This document shows, in pieces, positions 50,867 through 63,682 of a stretch of DNA of 64,000 nt. This DNA comes from Euglena gracilis (taxonomy: Eukaryota; Euglenida; Euglenophyceae; Euglenales), in NCBI GenBank assembly GCA_039621445.1, contig CP154956.1, forward strand, positions 57,791,155 to 57,855,154, given 5' to 3'. Every line of letters starts with the position of its first letter. Position 1 is the first letter of the stretch. The notes below the pieces were generated by a model. The model ran no database searches, was not told the DNA's origin, and worked only from the letters and a program-made list of their open reading frames with translations. The translations under genes and the position numbers were made by a program.

Positions 50867-53529
50867 ATGGCAGGAATCATTGTCAAGGGGATGATCCCGA
50901 CTGCCTTGATGGCTTTTGGTGAAGCCCGGCTGTCCCCAGGCTTTGGTTTGGATGCCGCCGCCTCCATCAAGGTGCCCAAGGCATATGGCGTCGTTCTGGT
51001 GGTCAACGGTATTGTTCCAAACAGCGTTCGTTCTCAGCTGCGCCCTTCCAGAATCTCTCCTCAATCTCAGAGACCCAACGGCCCCCCATCCCCTTGAACC
51101 CTTGCCCCCCCCCCCCCCGTGTCCTCCAATTATTATCTGATTATTATTATTTTTTTTTAAAAGCCTGCCTGGTTCGCCCCCCCCCCGGACCGATTGATTT
51201 TGAAACATCCCAAGTTTAAAACACATCAAGTACTATGAGCGATAATTTTCATCCAGGGCGAGGTGATTCAAAGCTGAAGTGTGGAAGAGTGTAAATGGCA
51301 CCTCTTAGAGGTGGCAAAAGAACTTTTACCCTTTCACCCAAGCCACACACAAAGCTGTAACCAAAAACAACATCACCACAAAACAAATTTTGCCAGGAAG
51401 TGAAGAAAACACTAGGAAGCACAATGAAGTGGGTTCGACGTGATTTTTGCACAAATATCTGAAATTTCACCAAAACTCTTTTGGGGGGGAATCCTGATAA
51501 GATCAAAACTGGGAGTTTTGAACTTTTTTCCCCAACAGTTTTTCCCCGCAGCCTACTGGAGTGCCCAACTTGGAGGAGTCACTGTCCACAAAGTGCAAAA
51601 CCACGTGGGCTTGAAACAGGGGTTCAATTCATTCTTGTTTCCTCTTCCACGTCAAAATTTGTTGTTGTTTTCATTTTGCTTTGGGCTGGTTCTTCTGGTT
51701 AGTGGTTGGGTTTCTTTGGGGCCCTTCCTGTCCCATCCCCCCATCAACAGCATTTTTGACTTTTACAGAATGAACGTTGATGTCAGTCTTCACCCTGATA
51801 GCTCTTGGTTTTAAGGTTGGTATGGCACGCCCCGTACCCCACAATGTATGCCATCGGAGGTACGGAAGACGACAAGATGTTTGGCCAGCATTCTGTTGAG
51901 CCAAAATGTGTCAAAATGCTGTTGTGGGTGACCCGCACTGCCCCAAACTGCTTCTCACACCAGTTTGATTGTTGCATTGTTATTCTATTTGATTTGGTAT
52001 TAATTTGTTATTTTGATTTGGGTGGAAATGTTTATGTTCCTTGCTTCCCCATTCGTTGAGGGAAGGGGTCCCCTTTTGTGGTTGTGGTTATGATTATGGT
52101 CAAAATCGATCAAGCCATGGTCAGAGTAGGTGTAAGGTGTGCGATGTTTTGATGACCGACACTGTTCGGCCGCGGCGGCTTCGCCCGCCCCCAACAGCGG
52201 CTGCCGCCAACTGCGTCCAGCGGGGGCACCAGCACGCCCTGGAGACGTACCCCCAGTTTGTGGCCCTTTCCTTGATAGGCGGCCTGCGCCACCCGATCAC
52301 CACCGCCCTGGCGGGCATCGTGTGGACCATCGCGCGCCTGCGCTATGCGGAAGGGTACGCGACGGGTGACCCGGACAAGCGGTACGCCCAGGTGGGGGGC
52401 CCCCCCGCCGGTTGGTTTTTCTCACAGTCAGCGTTCCCGCCGGACCGTCGTCATAATCATGGGCTTGTCATGGCATCGCGGTACCAGCATTCCAATCAGT
52501 CTTCTTTTTAAATCAGCAGACCCCCCCGGGGGGGGGGGGTCCCGCGCCACCCTGGGTGGGTGGGTGGGGGACCCCCCCCCCCCCCGGGGGTCTTAAAAAG
52601 AAGCCTGATTCCAATGTAGCTTCCTTTTTTGGTTCTCACACATTCCCCCTCTTTGTCCAGAGAGGTTGTCCATTCTCCAGTGTATTATTTCTTGCCCACT
52701 GTCTGTGCCAATGTTTTCCCCAATCCCGGTAAGTTTTGTTTTGTATTTTTTCCCGATAAAAATCTTTGAGACACGGGGCGGCGTTTTGAGCAAGAATGGG
52801 GCTGCTGAACTTTGGCCAAGCCGCTCTTTCACAAGCTTGCCTCTGATTGATACAGGGGGGGGGTCAAGTAATTCAGAATTCGCACTTTTTGCAGTGCCTG
52901 ATTAGTTTTAATGTCGAAGTGAATGGTGAGTCAGAATGTCCCCGTGAGTCCCAGAATGTCATGGCCAACGTTGTCATCACCCCACAGCAGCTTTGCATGA
53001 CCCAGCCTCAGCACACCCACCACTTTTTCCACACCCTCCCCCCCCCCATTGTGGTGTGATTGTGGTTCACATTTCCCAAAGGACCCCAAAGGCCTCCAAA
53101 AGACCATTTTAAGGGCACAAGCAAATCTTCAGTTTCAACTGGAGCTTGGGCAATCATCCACAAAACTTTTCAGTTCATTTTCCGACCAATTAACCCTTTT
53201 TTTGGAAAAAAAAGAAGGTAACCAAGAGCCGGTAAAACCCAACGTGCAAATTTCACCTGCGCTTTGCACCCACTCAAAGTTGGCTGTTGAAGCATATCCA
53301 TCCGTGTGGCTGGCCCATCACAGACCAGTCGACGGCCGCTCAACTGCCGGCAGCTCCCCGTGGGGATTGTTCGTCTGGTACTCCCTGGTGGCCAGGGCTG
53401 ACCGGGAATGCCCGCACCCGCGTGGGTGGGGGGTTGGGGGGGCGACCCCTCCCTTCCTGGGCAGCCCTGCTGGCGGCCGTGATTACGACCACCGGGTCCA
53501 CTGCCCTCGGCGTGCTGGGACTCCTGTAA
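50867..53529 (+). CDS. MGST3/MAPEG-type microsomal glutathione S-transferase
   Basis: Six exons: 50867-51008 (MAGIIVKGMIPTALMAFGEA to AYGVVLVVN), 51552-51592 (YWSAQLGGVTVHK), about 51829-51882 (PYPTMYAIGGTEDDKMF), 52209-52391 (NCVQRGHQHALETYPQFVAL, then GGLRHPITTALAGIVWTIAR, YAEGYATGDPDKRY), 53352-53389 (SSPWGLFVWYSLV) and 53475-53529 (AVITTTGSTALGVLGLL, TAA). NC.QR.HQ..LE.YP and Y..GY.TG.P.KR are the core MAPEG/MGST3 motifs, and the four hydrophobic segments fit the four-helix membrane fold. Family members conjugate glutathione to lipophilic electrophiles or reduce lipid hydroperoxides. Start chosen at the ATG following a pyrimidine-rich AG (50850-50851). Introns 1 is GT-AG, two are clearly nonconventional, and the 51592/51829 and 52391/53351 boundaries are mixed in type. 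Confidence 0.88.
51883..52208 (+). other. Nonconventional intron, MGST gene (KMF/NCVQR junction)
   Basis: The intron starts GGCCAG and ends CTGCCGCC; CAG at +4 and CTG at -8. Splicing gives DDKMF-NCVQRGHQ with exact family spacing, while GT-AG alternatives break the motif. Confidence 0.85.
53390..53474 (+). other. 85-nt nonconventional intron, MGST gene
   Basis: The intron starts GGCCAGGGCTG and ends CAGCCCTGCTGGC. CAGGGCTG pairs perfectly with CAGCCCTG over 8 bp. The split codon GT|G is restored. Confidence 0.88.
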
Positions 53530-53665
53530 GTGACGCAGCTTAAGGTCAGCTTTCGCGCATTGTTCAGAAGAACAGCGTTTGTTCATGCTAGGATATTGCA
53601 TCCTGTTGCTCCCTAACACAACGCTTGGTAATTTTCGGATGCTGCGTGAGTGTCTGAGTGATTGA

Positions 53666-53775
<110 letters not shown>

Positions 53776-54899
53776 TGTGTGTGCGCACGTGCGTGCGAGC
53801 ATGCTTGTGCGCACACGCGCGCTGTGTGTTGGTGGGTAGTACTGCACCTGGCGGTGAAAATTGGCTTTGGTCGGCACTGGGGCCCAAAAGCGACCCCAGA
53901 GGGGTGTCTGCGATGGACACGCACCCATAGCACAAGGCATGCCCCCCTCCGTTAAAAAAAAAAAGTCGAACCCCGCCATTTTTTTTTGAGGTTGATCAGA
54001 TAGACAGTTTTCCAGCGATGCCAGAACGCATTTTTTCCCCTTAAAAGGTTTGCCAGGCTTATTTTCACAGGTTCTTTAAGGTGTTTAAAATTTTTAAAAG
54101 GTGCCTTAAAAAGCCTGCGTTTCTTTTCCACAGTCAATGTTCAAAGAATTCTTTTTTTAAAAAGGCACATCCCTGTCAAAAAGCACAGACGTGGCATTTG
54201 GACAAAAAAGTGGCAAACATGCAGAACAATTACCAGCATGGCGATGCTGGCTTTTATTGTATATTTGGCTGTGGGATCGTCAATGTTTGCTCCCATGTCT
54301 ATTGCGAATGGGGGAGATTGTGAAGGCATATTTTTTTTGTTTTGGGTGCACCAATGGCGGTGGTGAGTTTGTGGAAAATGAATTTTAATTTTAACAATTC
54401 TCTGCCCGGACTGAATTTGACCCGAGAAAAGTGAATTGTGGAAGAGGCCAACCACTGAACCAATGACACGGTTTATTTGTCCAGCTTGGTTTTGTGTGCA
54501 AAACAAGATGTCTTGCAATGCCAGAACAATGTCAGGGTCAGTGCGGGAGTGACGTCAGGGTGGAAACCTTCTGGTCTTCCCTGAGCAGGTCTGTTTTCCT
54601 GCAGCTCCAGAGAGGTCTGCTCTTCCAGCCTGGGGTCGTGTGTGGGCAGCATTCCCCCAACGTCTTTGGAGCCCCCAAGCCAGAGGCACTCCACGCATTG
54701 GCTGCCATCGGCTCAACGCTCCCCCGTGCCCAACCCAGCGACCACCCCCCCGATGAGGGCGGCCGGGCCGCTGGGGCCGCCGCCCGGCACCCCCGCCAGC
54801 CGGGCTGGCCGGGGACCGGCGCCGCGGCCCGCGCTGGGCTGGTGGATGGTCGGCGTGGGGGCCTCGCTGGTGACGTGGGCCTCCGTGGGCGGCGGGGGC

Positions 54900-55139
54900 G
54901 GGCAGCCTTTCGGTGGTGGCCTTTCGTGTGTGTTTTTTGTTTGCACGCGCGTTCGTGAGAACTGTTCATGTTTGGGTTTGGTCAGAGGCCTGATTGGTTG
55001 GGCGTTGCGAAGAGTGTCTTTTCGCCCCTCCTCCTTTTGACGCTTGCATTTTTCCCTTATTTTTTGGGCCCCGGGGTTCTAACCGTGGTCCAATCTCGGG
55101 GCGCTTTTGGACTCCTCCCCCCCCCGGAAGGCTGTGGCC
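54900..55139 (+). other. Nonconventional intron 1, FHIT copy B
   Basis: Same ends as in copy A (GGGCAGCCTTTCGG and GGAAGGCTGTGGCC); one arm base changed near the poly-C. Confidence 0.7.
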
Positions 55140-55617
55140 AGTCTGCCGCTTTTTGGGTCTCCGTCGCAGACCCACCTGGCACTGTGCCCCTCCACGACCC
55201 CACCCCTCCCTCGGCCAGACCTGGCCCATGGCGCCTCGCTGGCGGTGCGGGCGACGTACCTGCTGGGATTCCGACCAGACATTCATTTAGTGTGCATCTG
55301 TATCATTTCCATCGCCGCGAAAAATGATTGTGCATCGTGTCAGCACAGATAATTTTGAGTTGTATGCCAGGGGATAAAGTCAATGCCATGGATTTCTTTT
55401 TCAATATGATGTCCACATGTTCGTTTCGCTTCTCCTGTCAGCTAATGCAGCATTCATCTCATCACAGCGTTGGCAGGGGGAATTATTTTTTTCGGTTTTT
55501 TGCGAAACGTTAAAACCCTCATCGCCTTCAAACACCGGAGGAATTTTTTCCCTGATTGGGGATTCCCCTGGGATATGTCTGGAAAGCTCGGGAATATCCC
55601 CGGAATATATATATATA

Positions 55618-55661
<44 letters not shown>

Positions 55662-56445
55662 CAGGGTATGTCTCTGGGCGGCTGCAATGCACACCAACGA
55701 GCGTCCGCCTCTGGAGACCGAGGCAACCACCACTGGGTGAGTCACGGTCTCTGGTGTGCTCTTCTGGCCGCCGATTTGCTCTTTATTTCCAGAGTGGGTC
55801 GGCTTTCTTTTGGAGTGTGGAGCGTGTTACTCCTGCTTCTTCCATCTGCTAGGGGGCTGGGGGTTGGGGACACTGGGGGGTTGTTCATTCCAACAACGAT
55901 CCAATTCTGGAGGATCCCTTTCGAGCGGCTTTTGTTGATTTGCTGTGTAAGCTGTTTTTTTTATTTTCAAAGCATTGATTCAGTGCAAAACGCCACCATT
56001 TTGCCTCCCCCTTTCTCTACCACAGCTGCCACGAGAGGGCGACCCTTCCTTTGGAAGCCAGCCAGCAGCCCATTTCCAGCATTATCCCTTCTTTTCTCAT
56101 ACCTCCAAATAGATTAACAGCAGTGACTGTCAGAGCATTTCCAGTCCACCTTTTTACGCCCATTCCCCCCAGATCTGGACCCTGGGTCTCACTTGGAGGG
56201 CCATCTTTTCCCCAGCCAGCCCAACTCGGCTCCGTCTGCTTTCCCGTTGCCAGCCAGCACTCCCCACCCAAGCGCTCCCCTTCGCAGCGGCGGTCGTACA
56301 CCACCGCCGCTCAGCCGCCCCCCGCCATGTATGCCCCGGCCCTGGGCCCGAGTCATTGCCCCACTCTCAACGGCCAAAAACCAACCCCTCAGTCCCTGAA
56401 AACCCTGCTGGGGGGTCGGGGGGGGGGGGGTCAACATTTGGTGGT

Positions 56446-57733
56446 GGGCAGTTTGGGCCCAAAACTTGATCGGCGCTCCGCTCAGCCCATCCCCCACCCC
56501 CTGGGGATGGGGGTGGGGTCCGGGGTGGACCGTCCACCACCCACAAGGGGCCTTAAAGAAATCCTGGTCCTGGACCTCCTCCGGGGTCAGGTCCGCGAAG
56601 CGGCCCACGACCCGTTTCGGGATGAGCAGCACGTGCCCCGGGACGATGGGCTTGACATTGACGATGCCCCTGCCGGGGCGTCGCTGAGCGGGGGGGGGGG
56701 GGGGCGACTCTGATGCCTCGGCTTGCGGAGGACGCTCCCATGGGACCCGGGGCGTTAGAAATTGCATCACCACAGCAAAATATTGAATGGAAAGGATGCA
56801 AAAAGGAAATGTCAGTGGCACATCAATTGCTTTCGGACCTCCATGGTTAGCATTGGAGGCTACCCCTGCCAACGTGGCCCCCCTGGCTGGATTATGTGTC
56901 AGAATTGCTTGGTGTGCCACCGTGTCTGACACTGGGGGGTTCTTTGTCGACAGCAAAGCCCCATCGTAGCACAGAGATGACTCGAAAAACACTTGCCCCG
57001 GGGTGATGACGTGCGGCCCGAAATATCTGCCGGGAGGACAGCAGAACAATTGCCACCTTGGTGGGAGAAAAATTGACGCATCATGCGATGCTGATCACTT
57101 GGACCGTCACGCGGAGTCAACGCACTCCTCAACAACCGGGAGAAAGGCAAATAAAAAGACCACACTTTGCACGTGCCCTGGAAACTGAAGGCAGCATTTC
57201 CTAACTACAGCTGGGAAGAGAAGTGGAAGGTGGCTCTAAAATACATCCTGAAGAAGCTGACAAACAGAGGCACATACGTTTGATACCAATATGTTAATGG
57301 GGGCGGGGGCTGTACAGGTTTCATTTTAGGACCCCCCTGGGGAGACCCCGAAAAATCGGGCCGTCTATGGCATTTCCCATTAAATTTTCAGTGTTTCACG
57401 CCGAAACCCATATCCAGGCCTCCGTACCCCCCCCCCCCCGGGACGCCCTCCCCCAGGGGGTCTGGCCCCGGACCCACCCACCCCCCCTGGGTCTTCTGAC
57501 TTAAAAAGGGCTGCCCCGAAGCGTGATGGGTTCATTGGGCGAGCTCTGATTGCATCTCAGGCAAATTTGTACACGACGTTCCAGCCGCATGGTGTGGTCA
57601 CTGCCGGATCTCTCCCAAGGGAAAAGGGTTTCTGCCTTGTGGTTGACTGTTGCGTGGGTGGCATGGGGGTGGGCAAACCTCAGGGCTGGAAATCCTTTCT
57701 GATGTCCACAACACGCTGTGGCGGATTCCACCC
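56446..57733 (-). repeat. Inverted block within copy B, ~1.29 kb
   Basis: It corresponds to the reverse complement of copy A 42303-46551 minus the transposon and one ATAGA. At both junctions the sequence switches within G- or C-rich runs (about 56420-56450 and 57728-57740). Confidence 0.88.
57364..57368 (-). other. Empty insertion site of the 2,939-bp transposon
   Basis: A single TCTAT (reverse of ATAGA) stands between the sequences that flank the element in copy A, with nothing else lost or gained. Confidence 0.92.
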
Positions 57734-59568
57734 CCCCGCGGTACCCGGACTCCCCTCCCCTTCGGTCTCAAACAAATTGCCTGTCACGGACCTGTGGCGG
57801 TCCGCCCACCGCCTCGCCCCGGCCCTGGAGGCCCACTACCGCGCCACCGCCCTCGGCCAGCCGCCTCGGGGGGTGGGGGGAATGGGGGTCGAATGTGTTT
57901 GTCAGGTGCCATGGAGGGATTTGTTCCCCGTTTTGTTGTTGTCGGCGGGTCAGTTTTCATCCTCCATCCTTTTTGGCATCGCTGGAAGCTTTTGCCAGGG
58001 ACAGAATTGGCCTCTCGACTTTGATTTTGGTATTTCAGATCAGAACGAACGTTTCCTGGTCCACCGTGTACTTTCTTGAAGTCCACGTGATACGAGAAAA
58101 GTATTGTGATTTTAGTTTTCATATGTGTATTTTCGTTCACAGTCGATTCAGGTTGTGGTACAATGAAGTGACTCATACTCACAGAGAACGTGTTCAGTCG
58201 ACGTTTTGTGTGTACACCTGGTCGCTTCTTTGTATCATTTTTCGGGGATCTCGATTTAAATCTTCTTCGATGCAGACTATTTGCACATCCTGCTCCATCG
58301 ATTGCATAGAACCATCACTGGATGATTCAGGTGTATTGGAATCCAAATATTATTTTCATTCACTCAAGAACAGAAACAAGTTGGGTATTTTGAGCAAAAG
58401 TGAAGATTTTCAGAAGGTTTTTTTTAAAGCAACAATCCCAAAGTTTCCAGAAATATTCAAACTGTTTTTTTTGTAAGCAAGAGTATGGAGGACAAAAAGA
58501 TTTGTGACGTTTGGCACTCTTCGGTTAAGAGCATCCTTTTCTGGGACGGGCGCTTACATGAATGAATCTTTGTTGAGGCGGATGCCAACAATATTGCCAT
58601 TCAAGCTGCTGCTGTGTTTGTTGACAGAATCAAGACCCTTGAACTGAGGGTTCTTCTGAGGAGGACCAAAATGTCCGTGAGACTTTTTTTCAGATCATCA
58701 GGGATTACGGTTGATTATTTGCCTGACTGATCTGAGCCTGATGCATTTATTTTAATAAATTCTGCATATTTTCCAAACAGCTAATTATGGTGCCGGGCAT
58801 CTTGACTTCGAACTGCTGACAGGACCCAAGACGGCCCTGACGAGGGGCAGAGCGTTCCACACGTGCATGTCCACCTGTTGCCCCGCCGGAAGGGCGACTT
58901 CAAGCGCAACGACCAGGTTCTTCGCCCCGTGCCCGAAGTTCCCACTCACCCACACCCACCCACCCACCACGTTGCGCACCGAAGTGCACGTGCATAACAC
59001 CTGTTGATTTGGGAATGGCATCGCCGAGTACTGTGTCAGGAATCCCGCAGTTTTGCGCCACAGAAATTCATGAGAATGGATCACCGAAAGTTTTTTTCTG
59101 GATATACCATCGGTGGAGATGAATGGTGTTTCACGTATCCCAGAATCTTTGTGTGGAAAAGTAGGTTTTGGGGCATTTTTTGGGGGGGCAGTCTGGTTTG
59201 AAACATAGGGAGGAGATGGATTCTGCCATGTCTTCTTCAGTTGATATCGTTGATATCAACTGCTATTAGGCTGGCAGCACCGCAATGCATTCATGGTCCG
59301 TTGCCCAGGTGCCAGTGTTACAATTCCGCCTTCTTTGTTTGCCACAATTACGTCTTGTGTGTTTGGGCGGTTAGTGCGCCGGCTCGGTTTCCCATGCCCA
59401 TGGCAGGTGTACGAGGAGCTGGAGAAGCAGAGGCTGGACCACGCGATGGCAGCACCGAGCGGCGACTTTGGCGACAACCGCCGAATTCGCACCGCGGAGG
59501 AGATGGCGCACGAGGCGGCGGAATTGCGGAATCTGGTCCCCGGGAGTGCCCCATGTTGGGCCGCGTAG

Positions 59569-61308
59569 GCCTATAGCGCTCTCACCCTTTCCCATAACCT
59601 ACCGTCCTCCGTCTTCAGTCCACCCCTGGTTGATGAGGCAGCTGTGAAACCTCGTATACTGCTTTGTTGCCTGACCAAGCAATCGCAGAGAGGCTTTCAG
59701 TCCTTTGTCCCGGGGAGTTCTTGTTGGTTAGTCATGGACGTTGAAATGGTTGCCAAGTTTCCAAAATGGATGTACAGATGTGCCCCCCCAAACAAAACAG
59801 TGCAGGGTGCCCGGCTTGCTAGATTTTTTTTTACCAGTTGGGTGTTTCTGCCTTAGGCCATGTGTGATGGCAAGTTTTATCAGTCACCACACACGTTTTC
59901 ATTGGGTTTTGCAACCTCCCTCAGATGGTAAATGCCTGCTGAAGAATCCGTTGTATGCACATATTCTTCAAATAATATGAATTAAAACGTCGAATTTTTT
60001 TCTGGCCAGCGTGATAAAGGAGGCAGGTGCTCCTTCGGGTCAGCAGAAAACAGAATTTTTTTCAGAGAAAATCGTTTCGCAGCCCAACATTGGGACTTGG
60101 CAGGTTCCAAGAAACTGCATTAACCAGAAAACCATAGAAAATAAAAAAAATGTATCTATTAAGATTTTTTTCCGGAAGTTGTGAGCATACATTCATTTAA
60201 CCCCCTAACACCCCCCGGGAGGGATAGGTGAGCTTTCGAAGGTGGAGGGTGGGTCCAGGCAGCTGCCCCTTGGGGGGGTTCACACCAAAACCAACAGGCT
60301 GGGTTGTCCAGCAGTTTTTGGCCAATTTTGGCTGGATTGGTGGACCCCTGGGGGGGGTGTAGGGTTGTGGGTGTGTGATTTTTGAAGAAAGTGGGTGGGT
60401 TGGTTTGGGCCCTTGAAAACGCCCCATCTTTCCCCGGGGGTTACTGAGTGGTTGTGAGAAGAGAAGAGAAGAGAAGAGAAAAGAGGAAAAGTCCTGTTGA
60501 AATGGGACAAGGACTTCCTGTTCCCAAGTTGACTATGGGTTTATTTAACTTGCTCTAGCGACAAAAGCTACAAACGTGCCTTGCTATCAAAAAGTCGTCC
60601 AAAGGGGAAAGTATCTTTCTGAAATGGGAAAGTTCCCGTGGTGAAAAGCAATCAGGAAATTCAAGTTTCAATAACAGGAGCCCCCAGAGCAGGCATTTGC
60701 TTAAGGGATTGCAGTACCCCCCCCGGGGGGGGCTGGACTGCAGCTAGTCCAAATTTGGCTAGTGGGATTTCTAGCAGACCCCTCCGGGGGGGGGGTCTGC
60801 TAGCAGGGCTAGCTAGTGGAAAAAATTTTCCCAGTGACCGGCACGAAGCGCCGAAAATTTTTTGGGACCCCCCAAAATGGCCAAAAATGCCCGTTTTTGG
60901 CCATTTTTGGGAATTTTTTGGAACAAAATCAGCCAAAAACCTATTAAAAACCTCATTTTTCCTCCAGCGCGCAGCGCCGGGGGAAAATTTTTTTTCCAGT
61001 CCGGGGGACCCCGGACCCCCCCCCCCCCCGGGGGGTCTAGCTAGTCCATTTTTTCCAGTGTCTAGCCGATTGGCTAGCCAGTACCCCCCGGGGTCCTTAA
61101 GCAAATGCCTGCCCCAGAGGTGGCCTCGGGATCGGGAGGACCACTGCCCTCCCAAGAGCTATTTGTTGCAAGGCCTGCTGCATCTGTAGAGGCGGTACCC
61201 AATGCGGTAGGAATGTTGAAACTGCTGGGATATCTCCAGTTCACAAAAACACTCCCCACTGCCTTTGGTGGCGTTTTTTGGGGGGGGCTTTGGCGGGGTG
61301 GTCAATGA
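59569..61308. other. Downstream of FHIT copy B; spacer matching copy A
   Basis: It repeats 48406-50606 including the (GAGAA)n run at 60459-60482 and the palindromic G/C block at 60710-61060. No exon recognised. Confidence 0.6.
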
Positions 61309-62588
61309 CTTAGGAGGCATAAACTGCCCAAAAATTTTAACCCCCTCGAAGCGGAAAAAGGAAGCGGAAAAACGCTTCCTAAAATGGCCTGTTTTTTTGA
61401 GGGTTTTGGAAGAGGTACCGATTTCGGCCATTTCTGATTGCATGTTTGGCTTGTAGTAACGAAGTTTTAAAAACTCCGAAAACAAGCTAAAACGCCACTT
61501 AAATTTTGAAATTCAGCCTAAATGAACGAAAACCCTACAAAAAATTCAAAGACAACAATAAAGTACAAACACACACCTCATGTCGGCTGCCGCCAGAGGC
61601 AGAGGAAGACGATCCCCCCTGCAAAGGGGGGAAAAAATAAACACAGAATATAGGAAGCGGTAAAAATGACATTCCGCCTCAAATTCATGCATAGGTTACC
61701 AAAATCGACACCAGAAGAAGGTTGCCTAAGGGAATACCAACACAAACTGAATAAAATTTTCTTAAAACGAAAACGAAGCGGAAAACCGCTTTAATGTGAA
61801 ACAGAAAAATTATGCAATAAATCAGATAGAAGTAGATGCAATTCAAACAGTGAATAATAATGTCCACAAACATTCGTTCAGCATTTCCGGAGGGGCGTGA
61901 TGAACGGCACACACTGAGCAGTAATCATCGGCATTAAGTTTGACTATTACATTCCCCAGAAGACATGACAGCCACAACAAATGGTATACAAATGTAACAA
62001 ACAGAACAATACAGACCTGTAATCAAAGTTGGCGCCTGAGGTACCGGGCCATCGTAAGCAGGTACGAGTGAAAACCTGCAAAAAACAAGCGGGAAAATGA
62101 TGAAGCGGGTTTCCGCTTCCTCAAAGCAAAGAAGAGAATTTTGGCCTAATTCATACTGGTCGTACTGGTCTGAAACTGCCATTGCCAACGTCACTAAACG
62201 AACTGAATGCAGAATGTAATGACGTCTGTGAAACTTAAACTACCCAACAAACATAAATCCCGCCTGAAACAGTACTGAGAAGATGCATTGTATCCCGAAA
62301 CACCATTAACCGAGCAAGTTGCGCAATTGTCAATTTGATTCTCAAAACAAAGGTCAGGGCTGGAACAAACCCCACAGCCCCCAGTTCCGCAGCCATGCCA
62401 AAGACAAACACAAAGGACAGACACGGCGAAATGGGTGGGTGTGGTGTGGCGAAGGCGTGCGCATGGTTGGGGACTGGGTGTGGGTGTGGGTATGGGTCTG
62501 GGTCCGGTACAGGTCTGGGTCTCGCTTGTCCCTCCCTCGCTGGCGGTACCAGCCGCCCGCTGCCACTGCGGCTGCCGCAGCCGCCCGC

Positions 62589-63682
62589 TCACTCGTCGTC
62601 CACCAGCATCTCCTGGATGTTCTCCAGGGCGGACCGCTTCCTCGGCAACAGGGAGCGGCGCAAACGGGAGACGTGGAACTCACATAACGGTTGATTCGAT
62701 GCCATTGTGTGGAATCGCAGCAGAATCAATGTACAGTAAAACGTGAAACTCACTACAAATCTTACGAAAATTACTCTGATTCAGTTATAAGGAAGCGGAA
62801 AAACGCTTCATCAAACAGAATTGTTAAATGACTGCCAACTGGACAGATGGCATAAGGAAAGAGATATCACAGACAATCCACCATTAGGCCGCTCCCTGTG
62901 TGTCGGGCGCTCCGGCGGTTCCGGGAACGACTCGTAGGAGTGCCGGGCCGGCTGCTGCGAGGAGGCGGACTGCTTCCCCCGGGCGCCCGTCTTGGGCGTG
63001 TCCTTGGTCTTCCTGTCCGGCTTGTCCTTGGTCTCCTTCTCCTTGGGCTTGTCGTGGGACTCCTTGGCCTTGGACTCTTTCGGGTCCCGGCCGCCCTGCT
63101 TGGACGGGGGCTCCTCCTCCGTCGGTGGTGCGGGGGCTGTCTCTGTCCCCTCCGGGATGTACCCGGACACGTTCAGGGCCACGTGGCGGACGATCCTCAG
63201 GTGGACGTCCTTGGCCACAGGGCAACCCAATGAAAATGCCTTGTGAGGAATCAGAAGGGAAAGGGAATGCAGATACAAACCAGTAAAAAAATAAGCAAAT
63301 CAATTCGAAGCGGTTTTCCGCTTCAACCTTTAAATCCAGAAAAAGAAACAGATTCACCGAGGTAATTTCCATTTATGCATTCGTCAAATGTCAAACCATG
63401 TGAAATTGAATTCAGTGAGAGTAAGAGACAGAAGCCTGGGCCACCCTGCACCCAGATCACCGGCGGTAGCCCGTCGGCCACCCTCACTTCGCGGCCGATG
63501 TCCTCCAGGCAACGCTGCTGGGCCTCTGCGTCGTCGGAGGGGAGCGCTGGCACGCCCCACAGCAGGTTGATGGCGCTGCCCGCCCGCACCGCCAGCTGGG
63601 CGGACAGCACCGGCCGGGAACTCAGCACCATCACCCACTCGGCGGTGGCCACCTCCAGCCGCCGCAGGAACCACCAGGCCAC
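62589..63682 (-). CDS. Unrecognised gene on the minus strand inside the second transposon (partial)
   Basis: Three exons in transcript order: 63682-63443 (80 codons, VAWWFLRRLEVATAEWVMVL to PPVIWVQG), 63212 to about 62890 (KDVHLRIVRHVALNVSGYIP, then a charged Lys/Glu/Pro-rich stretch and YESFPEPPERPTHRE), and 62678-62589 (FHVSRLRRSLLPRKRSALEN to VDDE and TGA). The first exon starts after CTGTGGAG, which fits both AG and CTG-at-minus-8 rules. The first intron fits the nonconventional type; the boundaries of the second are not resolved. The N-terminal part looks folded, the middle disordered. I do not recognise the family. Its introns contain the element's GAAGCG hairpins, so it may be an element-encoded gene or a captured host gene; upstream exons lie beyond the window. 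Confidence 0.6.
63213..63442 (-). other. Probable nonconventional intron with an element hairpin inside
   Basis: On the minus strand the intron runs from GGCCCAGGC to CCCTGTGGCC. CAGG pairs with CCTG; CAG lies at +5 rather than +4. GT-AG alternatives put the next exon out of frame. The hairpin GAAGCGGTTTTCCGCTTC lies inside (63306-63323). Confidence 0.55.

Larger units (their letters stand above)
54753..59568 (+). pseudogene. FHIT: FHIT copy B, broken by internal inversion
   Basis: Exon equivalents: 1 at 54753-54899 (three codons longer than copy A), 2 at 55140-55272, 5 at 57789-57854, 6 at about 58824-58916 and 7 at 59407-59568 on the plus strand. Exons 3 and 4 lie on the minus strand (56966-57036 and 56570-56668) because of the inversion. 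No plus-strand transcript can join them in order, although every exon remains open and only conservative changes are seen (for example NLKP to NVKP, DAGQ to DEGQ). The nonconventional introns that spanned the inversion have lost their partner ends. Recent inactivation, or an assembly artefact, are both possible. Confidence 0.8.
53830..61308 (+). repeat. Segmental duplication, copy B (rearranged)
   Basis: Matches 39662-50606 with the block 56446-57733 inverted and the 2,939-bp transposon absent. The right limit of the visible match is AATGA at 61304-61308, where a second transposon begins. Confidence 0.9.

Noticed and set aside
56189-57049. 286-codon minus-strand open frame that looks like a single FHIT-like gene
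   Set aside because: Contains inverted exons 3 and 4 but runs through intron sequence between them; the intron lacks stops by chance.
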